A stretch of DNA of 64,000 nt from Iris pallida (taxonomy: Eukaryota > Streptophyta > Magnoliopsida > Asparagales > Iridaceae): assembly GCA_029216955.1 (NCBI GenBank), contig JANAVB010005597.1, positions 47,074,192 to 47,138,191 on the forward strand, given 5' to 3'. A model generated the notes under the pieces. It was given only the letters and a program-made list of their open reading frames with translations. It was not told the origin of the DNA and searched no databases. Each line of letters starts with the position of its first letter. Position 1 is the first letter of the stretch. This document shows, piece by piece, positions 35,185 to 51,747 of this stretch. Made by a program: the position numbers and the translations under genes.

Positions 35185-36659
35185 CTATTTGATATGAGAA
35201 GCTTCACCTGCAATATTAGGTGAAGACTTTGGTATCCAATACTTGGATCCACATTTGTTAGCTTTGGGAACCCATTTGCACAAGTTCATATCAACTAGTT
35301 TTCTAATCTGACTACGATTAGAAACGTGTCCATTCAAACCATAATAATGACAGAAAGAATTAACATTAGTACTATATGCAGCAGTATGAGATCGTACAGT
35401 AGTATGGTATGATCTTCGTGGATACTTGTAATAGAAAGCATAGTTGTGTGAAGCTTTAGCTTTGCTTGCTTCCTTTCTAAAAGATCTGACGTGTGTGACT
35501 TTGTGATGTGCTAAGTGTCCTGTGTTAGACTGAGTCATAGGTTGTATTACCTGCTTTTCCAGTCTAATCTCTAACTTTTTAGAGTTAGCACAGATCTCAT
35601 CATACTTAGCAGAAAGAACATCAATTCTACATGAAGCAATAGAATACTTCTTCTTTTCTGATTCTAATTTCTCCTTAAGTTTAGCATTTTCTTGAGTGCT
35701 TTTCTCAATGCAATCAAGTGCCTCATGCAATCCAAACTTCAGTGTGGAAATCTCAGCAGAATTATCAGAAGGAGAACTATTTCTAGCATCATTCAATAAG
35801 CAAGTAAACTTTTCATTATCACGCTTAGAATATCCTTTCTAGCTTGCTTATACTTATCTAATACTTTCTTGTGTTCTTCTAATTGATCACTGTAAGCATC
35901 AGATAACTCATCATAAGAAAATTCATTCTCTTCAAGAAGGAAATTATTCTGTACCTCGTTAGATAATGCTATTGAGCATAAATTTATAGCTTTATGAGGT
36001 CTCTCTTCTTCTTCTTCTTCTTCTTTAGAATCTCTTGCTTTACTTTCACACCATATGCTCGTGCTAGTGTACTTGTGAGACGATGATCTACCTTTATTTG
36101 ATTGTTCATAGTGACTCTCCTTTTTAGCAGTAGTACAATCTTCTTGGATGTGGCCTATCTTCTTGCAATTGTCACATACAAGCTCTTCTTCGTATAAAGG
36201 ATTGTGTTGTACCTTAAATCCTAATTTTGTCATATACATATTTGCATCATTATAAAGACTATCCTCCTCTCTGGAGTTGCTAGCTTTGCTTTCATACCTG
36301 CACTCATAAGTAGCTTCAAGAACTTTCCAAATTTTATGAGATGTTGTGCAAGTAGTAATAAGATTAAATACATTTGTGTCTACAGCACAATAAAAGATAT
36401 GCATAGATTTTGCATCAAGGGTAGCTAACTTCTTTTCTTCCACCATGTAACTATAATAGGGCTTGTTGATTATAGAGGATTTGAGAATAGAAGTGATAGT
36501 AGGCTTCTTGTAGCCATTGACAACAATTGACCATATATCAAAATCTAGAGACTTCAGTTAGAAGCTCGTTCATGTCTTCCAATAACTATAGTTTATTCCA
36601 TCAAATAATGAGAGTCTATTTGAGGATTTCTCTTCAGTTGTGAAGTACATACTTGCCAT
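35185..36659 (-). pseudogene. Copia-type Gag, element C (frameshifted)
   Basis: Gag forms the particle and binds the element RNA. A start at 36659 gives MASMYFTTEEKSSNRLSLFDG and the typical NYSYWK block, then a lesion near 36560. The open part from 36446 includes the gag block around TTCTTSHKIWKVLEATYEC, a zinc knuckle CDNCKKIGHIQEDC, and an acidic Glu-run. A frameshift at about 35795 leads to a second part with a long coiled-coil-like Glu/Lys-rich segment (about 35740-35540) and a decayed second knuckle, FCHYYGLNGHVSNRS, in which the final Cys is Ser. Domain order fits plant copia gag; protease should follow but is absent. Confidence 0.8.
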
Positions 36660-36737
36660 ATGTGATACTGTGATCTATGTAACAGCTGTAATAAATAAGA
36701 ATATAATAGCAGTGTTACCTCACTTTACCTGTATAAC

Positions 36738-36876
36738 CCGTTCTGATACCAATTATAGGAGCAATTGGGATCAGAATATAATACCTCTAGATGGAGAACC
36801 TGCTCTGATACCAGTTGTAGGAGCAATTGGTATGAGCAACAATATCTATATACCAAGCACCCGCTCTGATACCAAT
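36738..36876 (-). promoter_or_regulatory. Primer-binding site of element C, present three times
   Basis: On the minus strand TGGTATCAGAGC, complementary to the 3' end of initiator Met tRNA, lies two bases after the LTR end (plus strand about 36863-36874). The LTR-end-like CCTACAA plus primer site recurs two more times at about 60-base spacing (around 36805 and 36745), the last with one mismatch. Only the first is next to the true LTR end. Confidence 0.85.
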
Positions 36877-38307
36877 TGTAGGACCGATTGTATGAACGAA
36901 TTATAAAGCGCAATACTCTAGAGGGAGGGTGAATAGAGTAGGCAGCAGAAATTTACTATTTAAAAATTTTAGTAACAAGATCACAGATAATATATCACAG
37001 ATATGTAAATAAAAAGTAGAGAGTAGAGAGCAAACACAAACACAAGGATGTATACTGGTTTCCCTCTTATGAGGACTAGTCCAGTCGGAAGAACTCTAGC
37101 TTCCAGTTGAATCCACTATGGAAAATCACCACAAGTTTTCATCCGAAGTTCTTGCAACTTCTATAACGCGAGCTTTGATCCGAAGTACTCGACCAACTTT
37201 AATTGTGATGTGTCTTTCTTCAATCAAGCCCCTGATTACAATCACTCTGAAACTTCTAGACCGTACCGTACTGGCAAATCGACTAGAGGATTGTAACTGG
37301 CTTAAAATTTGAAAATGAATAGCTCAGAACACTTTGGAAGAAGTAGTAGACTTATAGAGAAGAGATATGAAAGTGAATTGGTGTATGAGTGAATTGAAAT
37401 AATCGAAATCCTTCTCTATTTATAGTTTTTCCAAAGGCAGAATTCTGATAGAATTCGGACAGAATTCGGGCAGAACTCTATGAGAAAATCTCGTTGGGAT
37501 CCGTAACTGCGGGAAGACCAAGTTCAAAAAGCAACGTTCACTAACCGAACTCTGGCTGAATTCGGGCCGAGTTCTGTTGGAGTTCTGTCAGGATTTTTGC
37601 AAATTGGTTTTGGACTTTTTGAAAAGTCAAACAGTTAGGAAGTAGTTTGGGCTTTTTTAAGTGGGTTTGTTTTTAAAATGAAAGGATATTTTGAAAACAT
37701 TTCTTGGATAGCCTATTTGCCAGTACGATGCAGTGTACATCGTATTCCTAGACTCAATAAATATAAAAAATTATATTGATAAAATAGTAAAACCAAGAGC
37801 CCTTTGATGACGCCTTTCTTCAAATATTTGAGCAGACTTGAAGACGTCTTTTTTACTTGATGGCGGTCGTCCAAAGATAAACAGATCTGGAAATCTTTTT
37901 GTATGACGCCTTTTTCTTGGGCTTTTGTAAGTGGGTTTGTTTTTCACTTGACGCCTTTTTCATTTGAACCCCCGATGCGAGGCCCCGGATAGGTCGTTAG
38001 GCGGTTCAAAGAAATCTTCTTATATGACGCCGTCTTTGGCCCATCAATAATTTTTCATTGCATATGTCCTGGTTTGTTCATGTTTGATCATGCTTACAGC
38101 ATGTCTACAAGTACATGTTAGACAAACAAAACAATATGATATAAGCATAGCAATATGATATAGAACATTTGAGATAATGCTAACATTAGGACAATGCTAA
38201 GTTTAAGTAGCAACATGATAGTGATTACTTGAATATTAATGACGTCATTATGTTAAACTCAATTGATTAGCCATATTCAAAAATATGATATAATCATTGG
38301 GCTAACA
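36877..38307 (-). repeat. 5' LTR of element C (1.43 kb)
   Basis: Plus-strand start TGTAGGACCG, end GGGCTAACA, followed by the AGCTC duplication. It is uninterrupted and so shows what the left LTR looked like before D. Confidence 0.92.
37416..37425 (-). promoter_or_regulatory. TATA box of element C 5' LTR
   Basis: The minus strand reads CTATAAATAG, identical to 8404-8413. It is the likely promoter for the element transcript. Confidence 0.6.
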
Positions 38308-38312
38308 AGCTC

Positions 38313-39465
38313 TACTTTGAACCACGGATCAATAGATGAGAATCTCTCAAAGGCACTTTCAAACCTTTGAGCCGTGTCTAACATCAAGAATGTAGAATTC
38401 CATCGGGTGCTCACATCAAGACACAATAACTTTTTGCTTTGTATCTTTTCGGCTTCAACAACTCCTTAAATTTTTGGAATCTACTAGGAGAGTGTCTGAC
38501 ATATCTTATTGCATTTCTAACACAAGAAACTGATGGAGACATCAATTTTAAACCGTCAACCACAACGAGATTGATGATGTATGCGATGTATCTCATGTGT
38601 AAATACTTGCAATTAAGAATGCTATTTCTCCAATTTTGGATCTTTTTGCTCAAATAAAAGATAGAAACATCATTAGAACTAGCATTGTCAACTGTTATTG
38701 TAAATATTCTATCAATTCCCCAATCAGGCAAACATTTTTCGACTTCTTTTTCGATGGCCTCCCCTTTGTGACTAGAAATTGGGCAAAAATTAATATATTT
38801 TTTCTTTAGTTCCCAATTTTTATTTATGTAATGTACCGTACGACACATGTAATTTATCTTCTGTAATGATGTCCATGAATCCGTTGTTAGGCAAACCATT
38901 TGCTTCGACTCTTTCAAATATGCTTTGAACTTACTCTTTTCATTAGAGTAAAGTTCATAACAATCTCGTGCCACTGTCCATCTTGATGGAATGCGAAAGA
39001 TGGGACACGCAACACTCATAAATTGTCGAAAGCCATCACATTCCACAAATCGAAATGGAAGTTCATCGACAATATCACCATACGTGTCAAAGCTTTCCTC
39101 ACATCATCTTGATTAAATCTCCAACTAGTGAGTACTTTATCATTGTCCCTTGCATTTGGTTGCAAGTTGAGAATTGTTTGACTAGATTCATGATTTTTAG
39201 GATTGGAGGGACATGCATTCTAATGATTTCTCACACTAGTTGTCCCATTTAATTTGCTATGACAATGATATTCTCTTTTACAGTGTTTGCAACTAGCTTT
39301 TGGACGCCCTTCCGCATCCACAAATCTATTAAAATCAGTCCAAAACGGAGCCCGTTTCTTCATAGGTTTTTTAGTAACCCGAAGACTTGAATTAGGATTG
39401 GAAATGGGCTCATTTTTGGCTTCAGAACTAGTCGGTGGTTGAGGTGGAGCACCTTCATGCGACAT
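38313..39465 (-). pseudogene. hAT transposase (RICESLEEPER-like), N-terminal part with BED finger
   Basis: Transposase cuts and pastes the element. The ATG at 39465 starts an N-terminus with Pro/Ser stretches, then a BED-type zinc finger (FWTDFNRFVDAEGRPKASCKHC, His near RNH) ending in a stop at 39220. After a damaged linker, 39046-38411 reads the body: FRQFMSVACPIFRIPS, CLTTDSWTS with the first catalytic Asp, and TVDNASSND with the second acidic block. A frameshift near 38430 leads into the signature DVSTRWNSTFLMLD, which continues across element C into 7860-7449. Stops and frameshifts make it non-functional. Confidence 0.85.
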
Positions 39466-40040
39466 CTAAAAAAATACACATGTTTTTCAATATATGAACT
39501 ATGAATATAAAATTTCAATAAAAATAAAGAAATACGCACATTGCATGAATATAAAGTAGTTGCCATTGATTGTTGCTACCTAATGAACATCATATAAGTT
39601 GGTGAGTAACCTTACCTAAGCTAACTAACCCTTACCTAACCCTTAATTAAATTTATCTGAACATAAAGAGAACAAATTAACAAAAAGAGATAGCTAACAG
39701 CCCTACTAATTTACTGAACATAAAGAGAACAAATTAACAAAAACAGAATACTTGCATTTGTGCAGAAAAAGAGATAGCTAACTGAACATAAACGCAGCAT
39801 TTGTGCAAAAACAGAATGCTTGCATAATTAACAAAAACAGAATACTAATTTACTGAACATAATTTATAGGGTACTGAACAAAACAGAATATAAGCATAAC
39901 AAAAAATAAACAAATGGTAAGTCTTTTGGCAAACTGGCCAGCTACGCAGCATTTGTGCAACTAGCACTATAACATTATTTGTCCTGCAAACACATTCCAA
40001 TTTCCAGACACAATAGATTATATATATATATATATATATA

Positions 40041-40131
<91 letters not shown>

Positions 40132-40919
40132 TACAGTGATAAGCGATCCAATACAAATCCAAGAACAAGATCCAATCCCAGGTTCCCAAATACCTGCATA
40201 AGTAAAAAAAAGAATTATTATAAGAAATAGATTAACAAAAACAGAATTATTATACACTGACACTGTCACTGTCACTAACATGATCAACACATAATTAGAT
40301 TCCCAAATTAATAAAAATAGAATACACTGATTGAATTAGAAATAGATTACTAGAAGAAAATGTTTATCAACACATAATTATTATACACTGGATGAATTAT
40401 TATAAGAGAAAAGAGTAAATTATTATACACTGGATGAATTATTATACAATGACATGATCGAGAAAAAATTATAAATAAACGAGAAACATAAATTATCTAG
40501 ATCTGAGCACATAATTTTCTAGATCTGAGCATCTGACATGATCGAGCATATGAAAAAACTATCTAGATCTTTCATTCGAGCATATAAAAAAAATATCATG
40601 ATCGAGCATATAAAATAACTATCTATAAATTATCTTTCATTCGAGAAACATAAATTATAAATAAACGAGATAATTAGAAATAATTAAAAAACAAAAATTA
40701 TCTAGATCTGAGCATCTGACATGATCGAGCATATGCATACACCAAAATAATAACCTAAAATGAAATTTAGATCTGAGCATCTGACATGATCCGACAGTAA
40801 TCGAGCATGCATAAATTTAGATCTGATAGAAATAATAACCTAAAACGAAATAAATAGATCTAGATTTGAGATTAAAGTGAGATATTTAGAAAAAAAAATA
40901 CTTAGGGTTAGGGCCTTAC
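39466..40919 (-). other. Probable 5' UTR intron of the hAT transposase gene
   Basis: On the minus strand a donor GTAAGG follows a GC/pyrimidine-rich leader at 40920, and a T-rich run ending TTTTTTTAG lies immediately before the ATG at 39465. The interval is AT-rich and holds a TA/GA microsatellite (40018-40128) but no coding sequence. A 5' UTR intron is inferred from splice-like sequence and composition only. Confidence 0.5.
40018..40128. repeat. TA/GA compound microsatellite
   Basis: TA runs of about 25 and 55 bases separated by a TTTTA interruption, followed by about 28 bases of GA. Confidence 0.95.
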
Positions 40920-41190
40920 AGCGGTGAGAGACCGAGAGAGAGTCTGAGAGGGGGGCCGGGGGCTACGACTCTCGCTACCGGCAGATCTGAAGGCGGTGAG
41001 GCGGAGAAAGCTCGAGAGGGGAGGAATAGGGAGGAGACTGGAGAGAGAGGAGATATTTTTGTGTGGAGAGCGCCGTTCTCGCTCTTCCTGTGAAAAAAAA
41101 TAAGAATGAGAGTCTGGAGAGAGAGAGAAGGTGATGTATTTTAAACTTAGGGTTATGGCTAAGGGATAAACTAGTAATTTCACCTAATAT
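40920..41190 (-). promoter_or_regulatory. Probable 5' UTR and promoter-proximal region of the hAT gene
   Basis: The minus strand is CT-rich with repeated CTCTCTCC runs, typical of plant leaders. A telomere-like CCCTAACCCTAAG lies just inside the intron (40901-40913). No clear TATA box was pinned down. Confidence 0.4.
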
Positions 41191-41353
41191 AATTCGATTT
41201 CGGTTTAAAACCAACCTGAAACCCAATAACCGTAAATCGACAGGGTTTTGGGCACCGAACCTGACCCAAAATTTTGAAAAAACCGAACCTAATAGCAAAA
41301 TCGGTTCGGTTCGGTCCGGTTTTTGGTTTTAAACCGACAAATGCTCACCCCTA
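41191..41353 (-). repeat. hAT subterminal region and terminal inverted repeat
   Basis: Many copies of GGTTCGG/CCGAACC and AAACCGA surround the end, and the terminus reads TAGGGGTGAGCAT on the minus strand (41341-41353), a usual plant hAT end. The adjacent 8 bases CAACCAAT (41354-41361) would be the target duplication; the partner is not in the window. Confidence 0.7.
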
Positions 41354-41463
41354 CAACCAATGAGAGGCCAACATATACTTATGGTGTCGGTTAATGCATC
41401 GGTTCCTACCTACAGTTTGTAAGGATGCACTCATTCTATAATTCTATTTGGGTTGTTCATTAG

Positions 41464-41476
41464 CAGGGGTGAGCAT
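41464..41476 (+). repeat. Terminus of a second hAT-like element
   Basis: CAGGGGTGAGCAT is the same kind of end in opposite orientation, 110 bases from the first hAT end. It is interrupted 21 bases later by solo LTR G. The other end is not found; a region at 44630-44760 with TCGAACC-type motifs could be its subterminal part (weak). Confidence 0.5.
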
Positions 41477-43552
41477 GTTGGAGTCCAGTCTGGATTTTGT
41501 AATGCCCCGTCCCGTTCAGCTCAATCAGAGGAATCGAAACGCGAACGACGTTCGAACTTAGCCATGCAACGACTACTCGAAGACCCGCTCGGTCGAGGTA
41601 ACTCCTCGCTCAGGTGGGTGGCTTCGGTGAACTTGCCTCAGTTTAACCTTCACACTAATAAAACAAAAATTTTCAACTGCACAAGTAGGCTTTGATAATA
41701 AAAGAGACGAATCCACATAGCTAAGAAAATAATCCCAAGCTAGGTCAGACTGAGTTAGAATATGGAAATGTCCCACGGTCGGCTTAGAAGTGTTACACGA
41801 CGTGCTTTCAAAATGACACTCGGTCTTTCATCCTATAGCTTGGAAAAAAGAAAGTTGGTCTATGTTGCCACAAGGCTATGGACTTAGCATAGCCATAGGC
41901 GTCGTACGATATAAATGCTTGGTGAAGCATGTACGACCGCTGTCCAATGCTTTATAAAGTATGCACTGTCCCAATATCCAATACTTGGCATAGCCAAAGT
42001 GTCCCTCAAGTCTGAATGCACATTTCTATGATGCAAGGCTTGGCATAGCCTTTGCTCGTTCCACGGGTTAAGTTGTTGCATGATTGAGTTAGACAACAAG
42101 TTATGTCGGGCTAACTAAGTCATTCTAAGTACTGTCCTACGATTTCTACGATTGCATAGCCACATAATTCTACGATCTTAAGGCTCATCATATAGAATAT
42201 GACTTGAGCGGTAGTGTCGCCTAGAACGCAAGTTGGTTTAAGGCAGGAGCCACGTTTGGTTCAGTTAAGAGTTAGCCACGGTCTATGTCACCTAAAGAAC
42301 ACGTTCTGCTCAAGTTAAGTAGGAAGGCTATGCAGTAGCCATTTTTTGGGTTTTCAAAGAATGGAGAGTTCAAGCGATAGTTTATCGCCGAAGCGGTCCC
42401 TCGTTTGGGAGTCCCATGGTTCCGAGCATGTTTTGCTCAAGTATGGTTTCAATGCACGATATATAAAGGGTTTGAGTCATAGCACAAGTCAGGCCATGCA
42501 TTTACGTGAGTCTAGATGGAGTCTCACAGATGCGTGGTCATGGATAACTTGTGCACTTGAGCGATGTTTCTTCGGACGACAACCTGGGGCCACAGGAATC
42601 GATCCGGCCATGGAAGAAACATGGTATAGCTGACGCTGGGTAGGCAACTAGGGATTCGGTGGGCTGTCATTGGGGCTAGCTACCCGCACTGATCGACCCA
42701 TCCTATTCCTAGCTATGTCCACGATGGCTAGTTAATGCCAATGACCTTTCATATAGATAAGTTGGCGTGCTGAGCGGCTATCCGCATGCATGGTGTCGGT
42801 CGAATCAAAGGAAGTGTAAATATGACACAAACTGAGTCAAAGAAAGGTATGCACGGTTGCAACACCAGTATGAAGCCTAAGATTTGGCTAAGTAAAGACA
42901 CGTACTTCGGCACAAAATGTAACATCGAGTATTAAGTCGTTGGCATAGAGTTGCATAAGTCAGACTTGAGTCGTTTCGAGTTAAGTCAAGAAGGACAGCA
43001 AGGCAAATTTGGTTAAGTTATGATAAGTTATGAGGCACGACCACGCTGTTATGGCATGAGTATAGGCAAAAGACTAACCGGGAGGCATTACCTCAATTAT
43101 ATTGAAGCACGAATAGAGTTTATGGCATGACCAAGTTGTTGCGTTCCAAATATGGGCCAAAAGACAAGCACGAGTCGATAAGTTGACATCGTTGGCACAA
43201 GAAGGATCTAGAGGTACAACGATAAGTAAGTTGTTGATGTAAGGCACGATGATGGTCTTGAGACACAAAATAGGCCAATAGTTTATGTCCTAAAATCGAT
43301 CCTAAGGCAAGAATAGAAAGACAATCATAAAGGGATTATGTTGCACAAAGTAAATAAACGTGTTAGTTTTGTATGGGTGGGCGAGGAGCTCACTCCACCA
43401 GTACAGTTGAGTACTGACACCCACATAGTTTTTATGTGCAGGCACATGTAGAAGCTCGTTGGCATGGAGCTCGCTTGGATGTATCAAGGCATGGAGTCCC
43501 TTGGCATTTCAAGGCATATGGCCGCGTGGAGTCTAGACTTATACAGAACATA

Positions 43553-43560
43553 ATATATAA
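43553..43560 (+). promoter_or_regulatory. TATA box of solo LTR G
   Basis: ATATATAA lies 155 bases upstream of the AATAAA signal at 43715, a normal promoter to poly(A) layout for an LTR. An alternative TATATAAAGG lies near 42461. Confidence 0.45.
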
Positions 43561-43714
43561 ACATCGTCTATCTGAAGCATTCCCTGGCTCATCAAGCTTT
43601 GTATTGAGAAATGTGAGAGAGAGAGAGCATAGTGACTTGTAACTCGAGAGAAGAGTGAGATTGAGTGATTGTAATCGTGGCCTAGTGCCACTTTTGTAAT
43701 CCTTGTTCAATATC

Positions 43715-43720
43715 AATAAA
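43715..43720 (+). terminator. Poly(A) signal of solo LTR G
   Basis: AATAAA in the context TATCAATAAA, conserved in fragment B at 7275-7280. Confidence 0.55.
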
Positions 43721-43929
43721 AGAGCCCCTATTTGTTGACTTGTGTTTTGGTTCTAACTTTTCGCTGGCTTATTCAATGCTTTCTGCTTGGGATTTCCGTG
43801 CGACAACCCGTCGCTTAGCCTGTAATCGGCTGTTATGGAACCCGCCTTGCATGAGTGCAATCTAGCCTCACGCGGCATCACGTCTTAGCAAGGACGATCG
43901 GTCCTACGGGATCAGGGCGTGACAGATTT

Positions 43930-49378
<5,449 letters not shown>

Positions 49379-49412
49379 AATCTACCCTCCTTAAAAGAAT
49401 TTTGTCCTCGAA
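49379..49412 (-). promoter_or_regulatory. Polypurine tract and pol-end motif of element H
   Basis: On the minus strand TTTCGAGGACAAAATTCTTT is followed by TAAGGAGGGTAGA and the LTR start TGTCACTACC. Confidence 0.7.
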
Positions 49413-49459
49413 ATTAAAAGACGAAACTAAACTGATGAGAAGGATAGACAATCATACCT

Positions 49460-49785
49460 CAAGGTCCAAAAAGATATGGGTATCGCTTGCGCATCTCATC
49501 CTCCCGCTCCCAGGTAGACTCTCATGTAGAATGATGCCTCCATGCAACGCGAACCAAGGATATCACCTGGTTTCTTAGTACCTTCTCTCGACGATCCAGA
49601 ATCTCTACTGGCTGCTCTAGATAACTGATAGTAGGTCCCACCTCAATCTCCGAATGGTCAAGTACATGGCTAGGATCAGCCATATACCGTCTCAACTGTG
49701 ATACATGGAATACGTTATGGACATCCACTAGTACAGGTTGAAAGTCTAGCCTGTATGCCACGTCACCGACTCTCCCGCTGATCAC
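49460..49785 (-). pseudogene. Integrase C-terminal region and chromodomain, element H
   Basis: The frame shows FHVSQLRRYMADPSHVLDH, the GPY/F-following segment of chromovirus integrase. The chromodomain core follows (EILDRREKVLRNQVISLVRV and AWRHHST), then one in-frame stop near 49520, and WEREDEMRKRYPYLFGP to about 49463. In chromoviruses this domain guides integration to marked chromatin. The single stop sits in the middle of the chromodomain, where Glu residues are usual. Confidence 0.75.
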
Positions 49786-49898
49786 GAAAGGTCCGATGAA
49801 GCGCGGGCTAAGCTTCCCACCTCCACCAAAACGTATGGTACCACGAGTCGGAGATATCCTCAGAAAAACTATGTTTTTGACCTAACACAAACAAGGTC

Positions 49899-50645
49899 TC
49901 AAGTTACTAAATAATCAAACATGATCAAACAAACACAAATAAACAACCTACTTCTAATCCTATCTCTAATATGTACCTCAAACTCCAAAGGCCTCCGGTG
50001 GCTATCGGCCCAATGCCGATGTCTGTCCTGCGCCACGCGAAGTCTGTCCCTGATGAGCTTTACCTTCTCGGCTACATCAATAACCATCTCAGGTCCCAAT
50101 AAAGCTCGCTCCCCGACATTATTCCAAGACAAGGGTGTACGACATCTATGCCCGTACATAGCCTCGAAGGGTGACATCTCAATGCTGGCCTGAAAACTGT
50201 TGTTGTAAGCAAACTCCACCAAGTGCAGGTGATCCTCCCAGGATCCTCCAAAATCTAAGACGCACGTCCGCAGCATATCCTCGAGCGGCTGAATAGTCCT
50301 CTCTGACTGTCCGTCCGCCTGAGGGTGGTATGCAGTACTAAAATTGAGCTGAGTGCCCAAACTAGTCTGCAGACTCTGCCAGAAATGGAAAGTAAAGCGA
50401 CTATCCCGATCCGAGACGATGCTGACCAGAACTGCATAAATCTTGACAATCTGCCGTATGTACATCTCTGTAAGCCTCTTAGTAGACGTATCCACTTTAA
50501 ATGGCAAAAAGTGGGCCAATTTGGTCAACCTGTCTACGATGACCCAAATTGTGTCTTTCCTACCTGGTGTACGCGGAAATCCAGAAACAAAATCCATCGT
50601 GATATGCTCCAACTTCCACTCTGGAATGGACAATGGCTGTAACAA
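49899..50645 (-). pseudogene. Integrase catalytic core, element H
   Basis: An open run of about 248 residues contains the full D,D,E triad: Asp in HITMDFVSGFP, Asp in IVSDRDSRFTFHFW, and Glu in HPQADGQSERTIQ. The SWEDHLHLVEFAYNNS and YGHRCRTPLSWN blocks follow. It continues to the start of the C-terminal region (RHWADSHRRPLEFE) and then leaves the family. The upstream zinc-finger part is in frame but broken by stops. The core is intact by motif; the element is dead. Confidence 0.85.
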
Positions 50646-51017
50646 ACCTCATGGCCTCTGCCTCTCTGCCTTAACCTGCTGACATACCAAACATCCGGTT
50701 ACGAAGCGAGCTACCTCCCGCTTCATCCCATATCACCAGACGTGCTCCATCAGATCCCTATATATCTTGTTGGCACCAGGATGTATAGAGTACTGAGATC
50801 GGTGGGCCTCCTGCATGACCTACTCCCTGAGCTCTTCACTCGACATACATAGCCTGGAACCGTGCCTCAAAGCGCCATCCTCTGCAAGAGTAAACTCATC
50901 ATCCACCAGCCCTGCTCGAACCTGCTCTCGGATACACCGCAGAGCAACATCCTTGAACTGCGTCGACTTAATCCTCTCCATCAAGTTCGACTGAATCTGA
51001 AGGCCCCACATCTGCAT
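50646..51017 (-). pseudogene. Integrase zinc-binding domain and linker, element H
   Basis: Linker sequence (ERIKSTQFKDVALRCIREQV) leads to an H2C2 finger with two His around AHRSQYSIHPGANK and two Cys in TGCLVCQQVKAERQ. A Trp codon appears changed to a stop in the segment after EHVW, and another stop lies near 50650. Compare the same domain in element F, where these codons are open. Confidence 0.75.
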
Positions 51018-51740
51018 TTAAACTCCTGGCACAATTACCTCAATCCCCAGGCTCTCTAAATCTGCTAGCAAGTGACGATCCATAGTCAAACACATGGCTG
51101 TCGGATACCTACTCAAGGCATCGACAACCACGTTGGCCTTTCCTGGGTGATACTGTAGTGAAATATCGAAGTCCTTCATCAACTCCAACCACCTGTGCTG
51201 CCTCATATTGAGCTCCTTCTATGTGAACACATACTTCAAGCTTTTATGATCTGTGAAGATCTCCACCCTCTCTCCATATAAGTAGTGTTTCCACAACTTC
51301 AAGGCAAATATCCCTGCTGCCAACTCCAAGTCGTAGGTAGGGTAGTTCTTCTCATGGGGACGTAACTACCTGGAAGCATAGGCAATTACCTTCCCATGCT
51401 GTTGCAATATACAACCCAAACCCTTCCCTGAGGCATTACTGTAGATAGTGAACCCTTCCGATCCTGATGGCAATGTCAGAATCGGAGATGTCGTCAGCCG
51501 CTTCTTCAACTCATCAAAAATGACCTGACACTCCTCTGACCAAACAAACTCTACATCCTTCCGGGTCAGCCTAGTCAACGGCTCTAGAATTTAGGAGAAA
51601 TCCTGTACGAACCTCCTGTAATAGCCTGCCAGTCTCAAGAAGCTCCTGATCTCTGCTACTGAACTCGGTGTCGACCAAGCCTCAACTGCCGTGATCTTTT
51701 TCGGGTCCACTGAGATCCCCTCTCCATTTACCGCATGACC
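51018..51740 (-). pseudogene. RNase H domain and tether, element H
   Basis: The pieces read SVDPKKITAVEAW, then a stop near 51590, the open part LTRKDVEFVWSEECQVIFDELK with RNase H IYSNASGKGLGC (Asn at a usual catalytic Asp), further stops, and the tether [19 protein letters not shown] (51206-51018). At least three stops or frame changes split the domain. Confidence 0.75.
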
Positions 51741-51747
51741 CAAGAAG

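Larger units (their letters stand above)
7866..38307 (-). mobile_element. Ty1/copia retrotransposon, element C, gag but no recognisable pol
   Basis: The LTRs are about 1.43 kb: right copy 36877-38307, left copy 7866-9085 plus 11975-12184. In element orientation they start TGTTAGCCC and end CCTACA. A canonical initiator-Met tRNA primer site (TGGTATCAGAGC, minus strand) follows the 5' LTR, and a polypurine tract precedes the 3' LTR. Gag remains at 35185-36659, but the remaining internal DNA (34891-35184 and 12201-15680) shows no protease, integrase, RT or RNase H. It is nested in the hAT and was itself hit by D and E. The layout suggests Tork/SIRE-like copia; the sublineage is inference. Confidence 0.85.
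38313..41353 (-). mobile_element. hAT transposon, 5' part (continues at 7449-7860)
   Basis: From the right: a terminal sequence reading TAGGGGTGAGCAT on the minus strand, a subterminal region rich in GGTTCGGTTCGG-type motifs, a pyrimidine-rich 5' UTR, an intron, a BED zinc-finger exon and the transposase body. The element is split by copia element C and lacks its 3' end (cut by B at 7448). It is the oldest layer of the stack. Confidence 0.82.
41498..43924 (+). mobile_element. Solo LTR G (2.43 kb)
   Basis: It starts TGTAATGCCCCG, ends AGGGCGTGACA, and is flanked by GATTT on both sides (41493-41497 and 43925-43929). A TATA-like ATATATAA at 43553-43560 and a poly(A) signal AATAAA at 43715-43720 give promoter-R-U5 order on the plus strand and set the orientation. 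The last 210 bases match fragment B at 7238-7448. No coding sequence is present, so it is a solo LTR formed by recombination. Confidence 0.87.

Noticed and set aside
36640..36906. ORF around the copia primer sites
   Set aside because: It arises from the repeated primer-site unit read on the wrong strand; no protein family fits.
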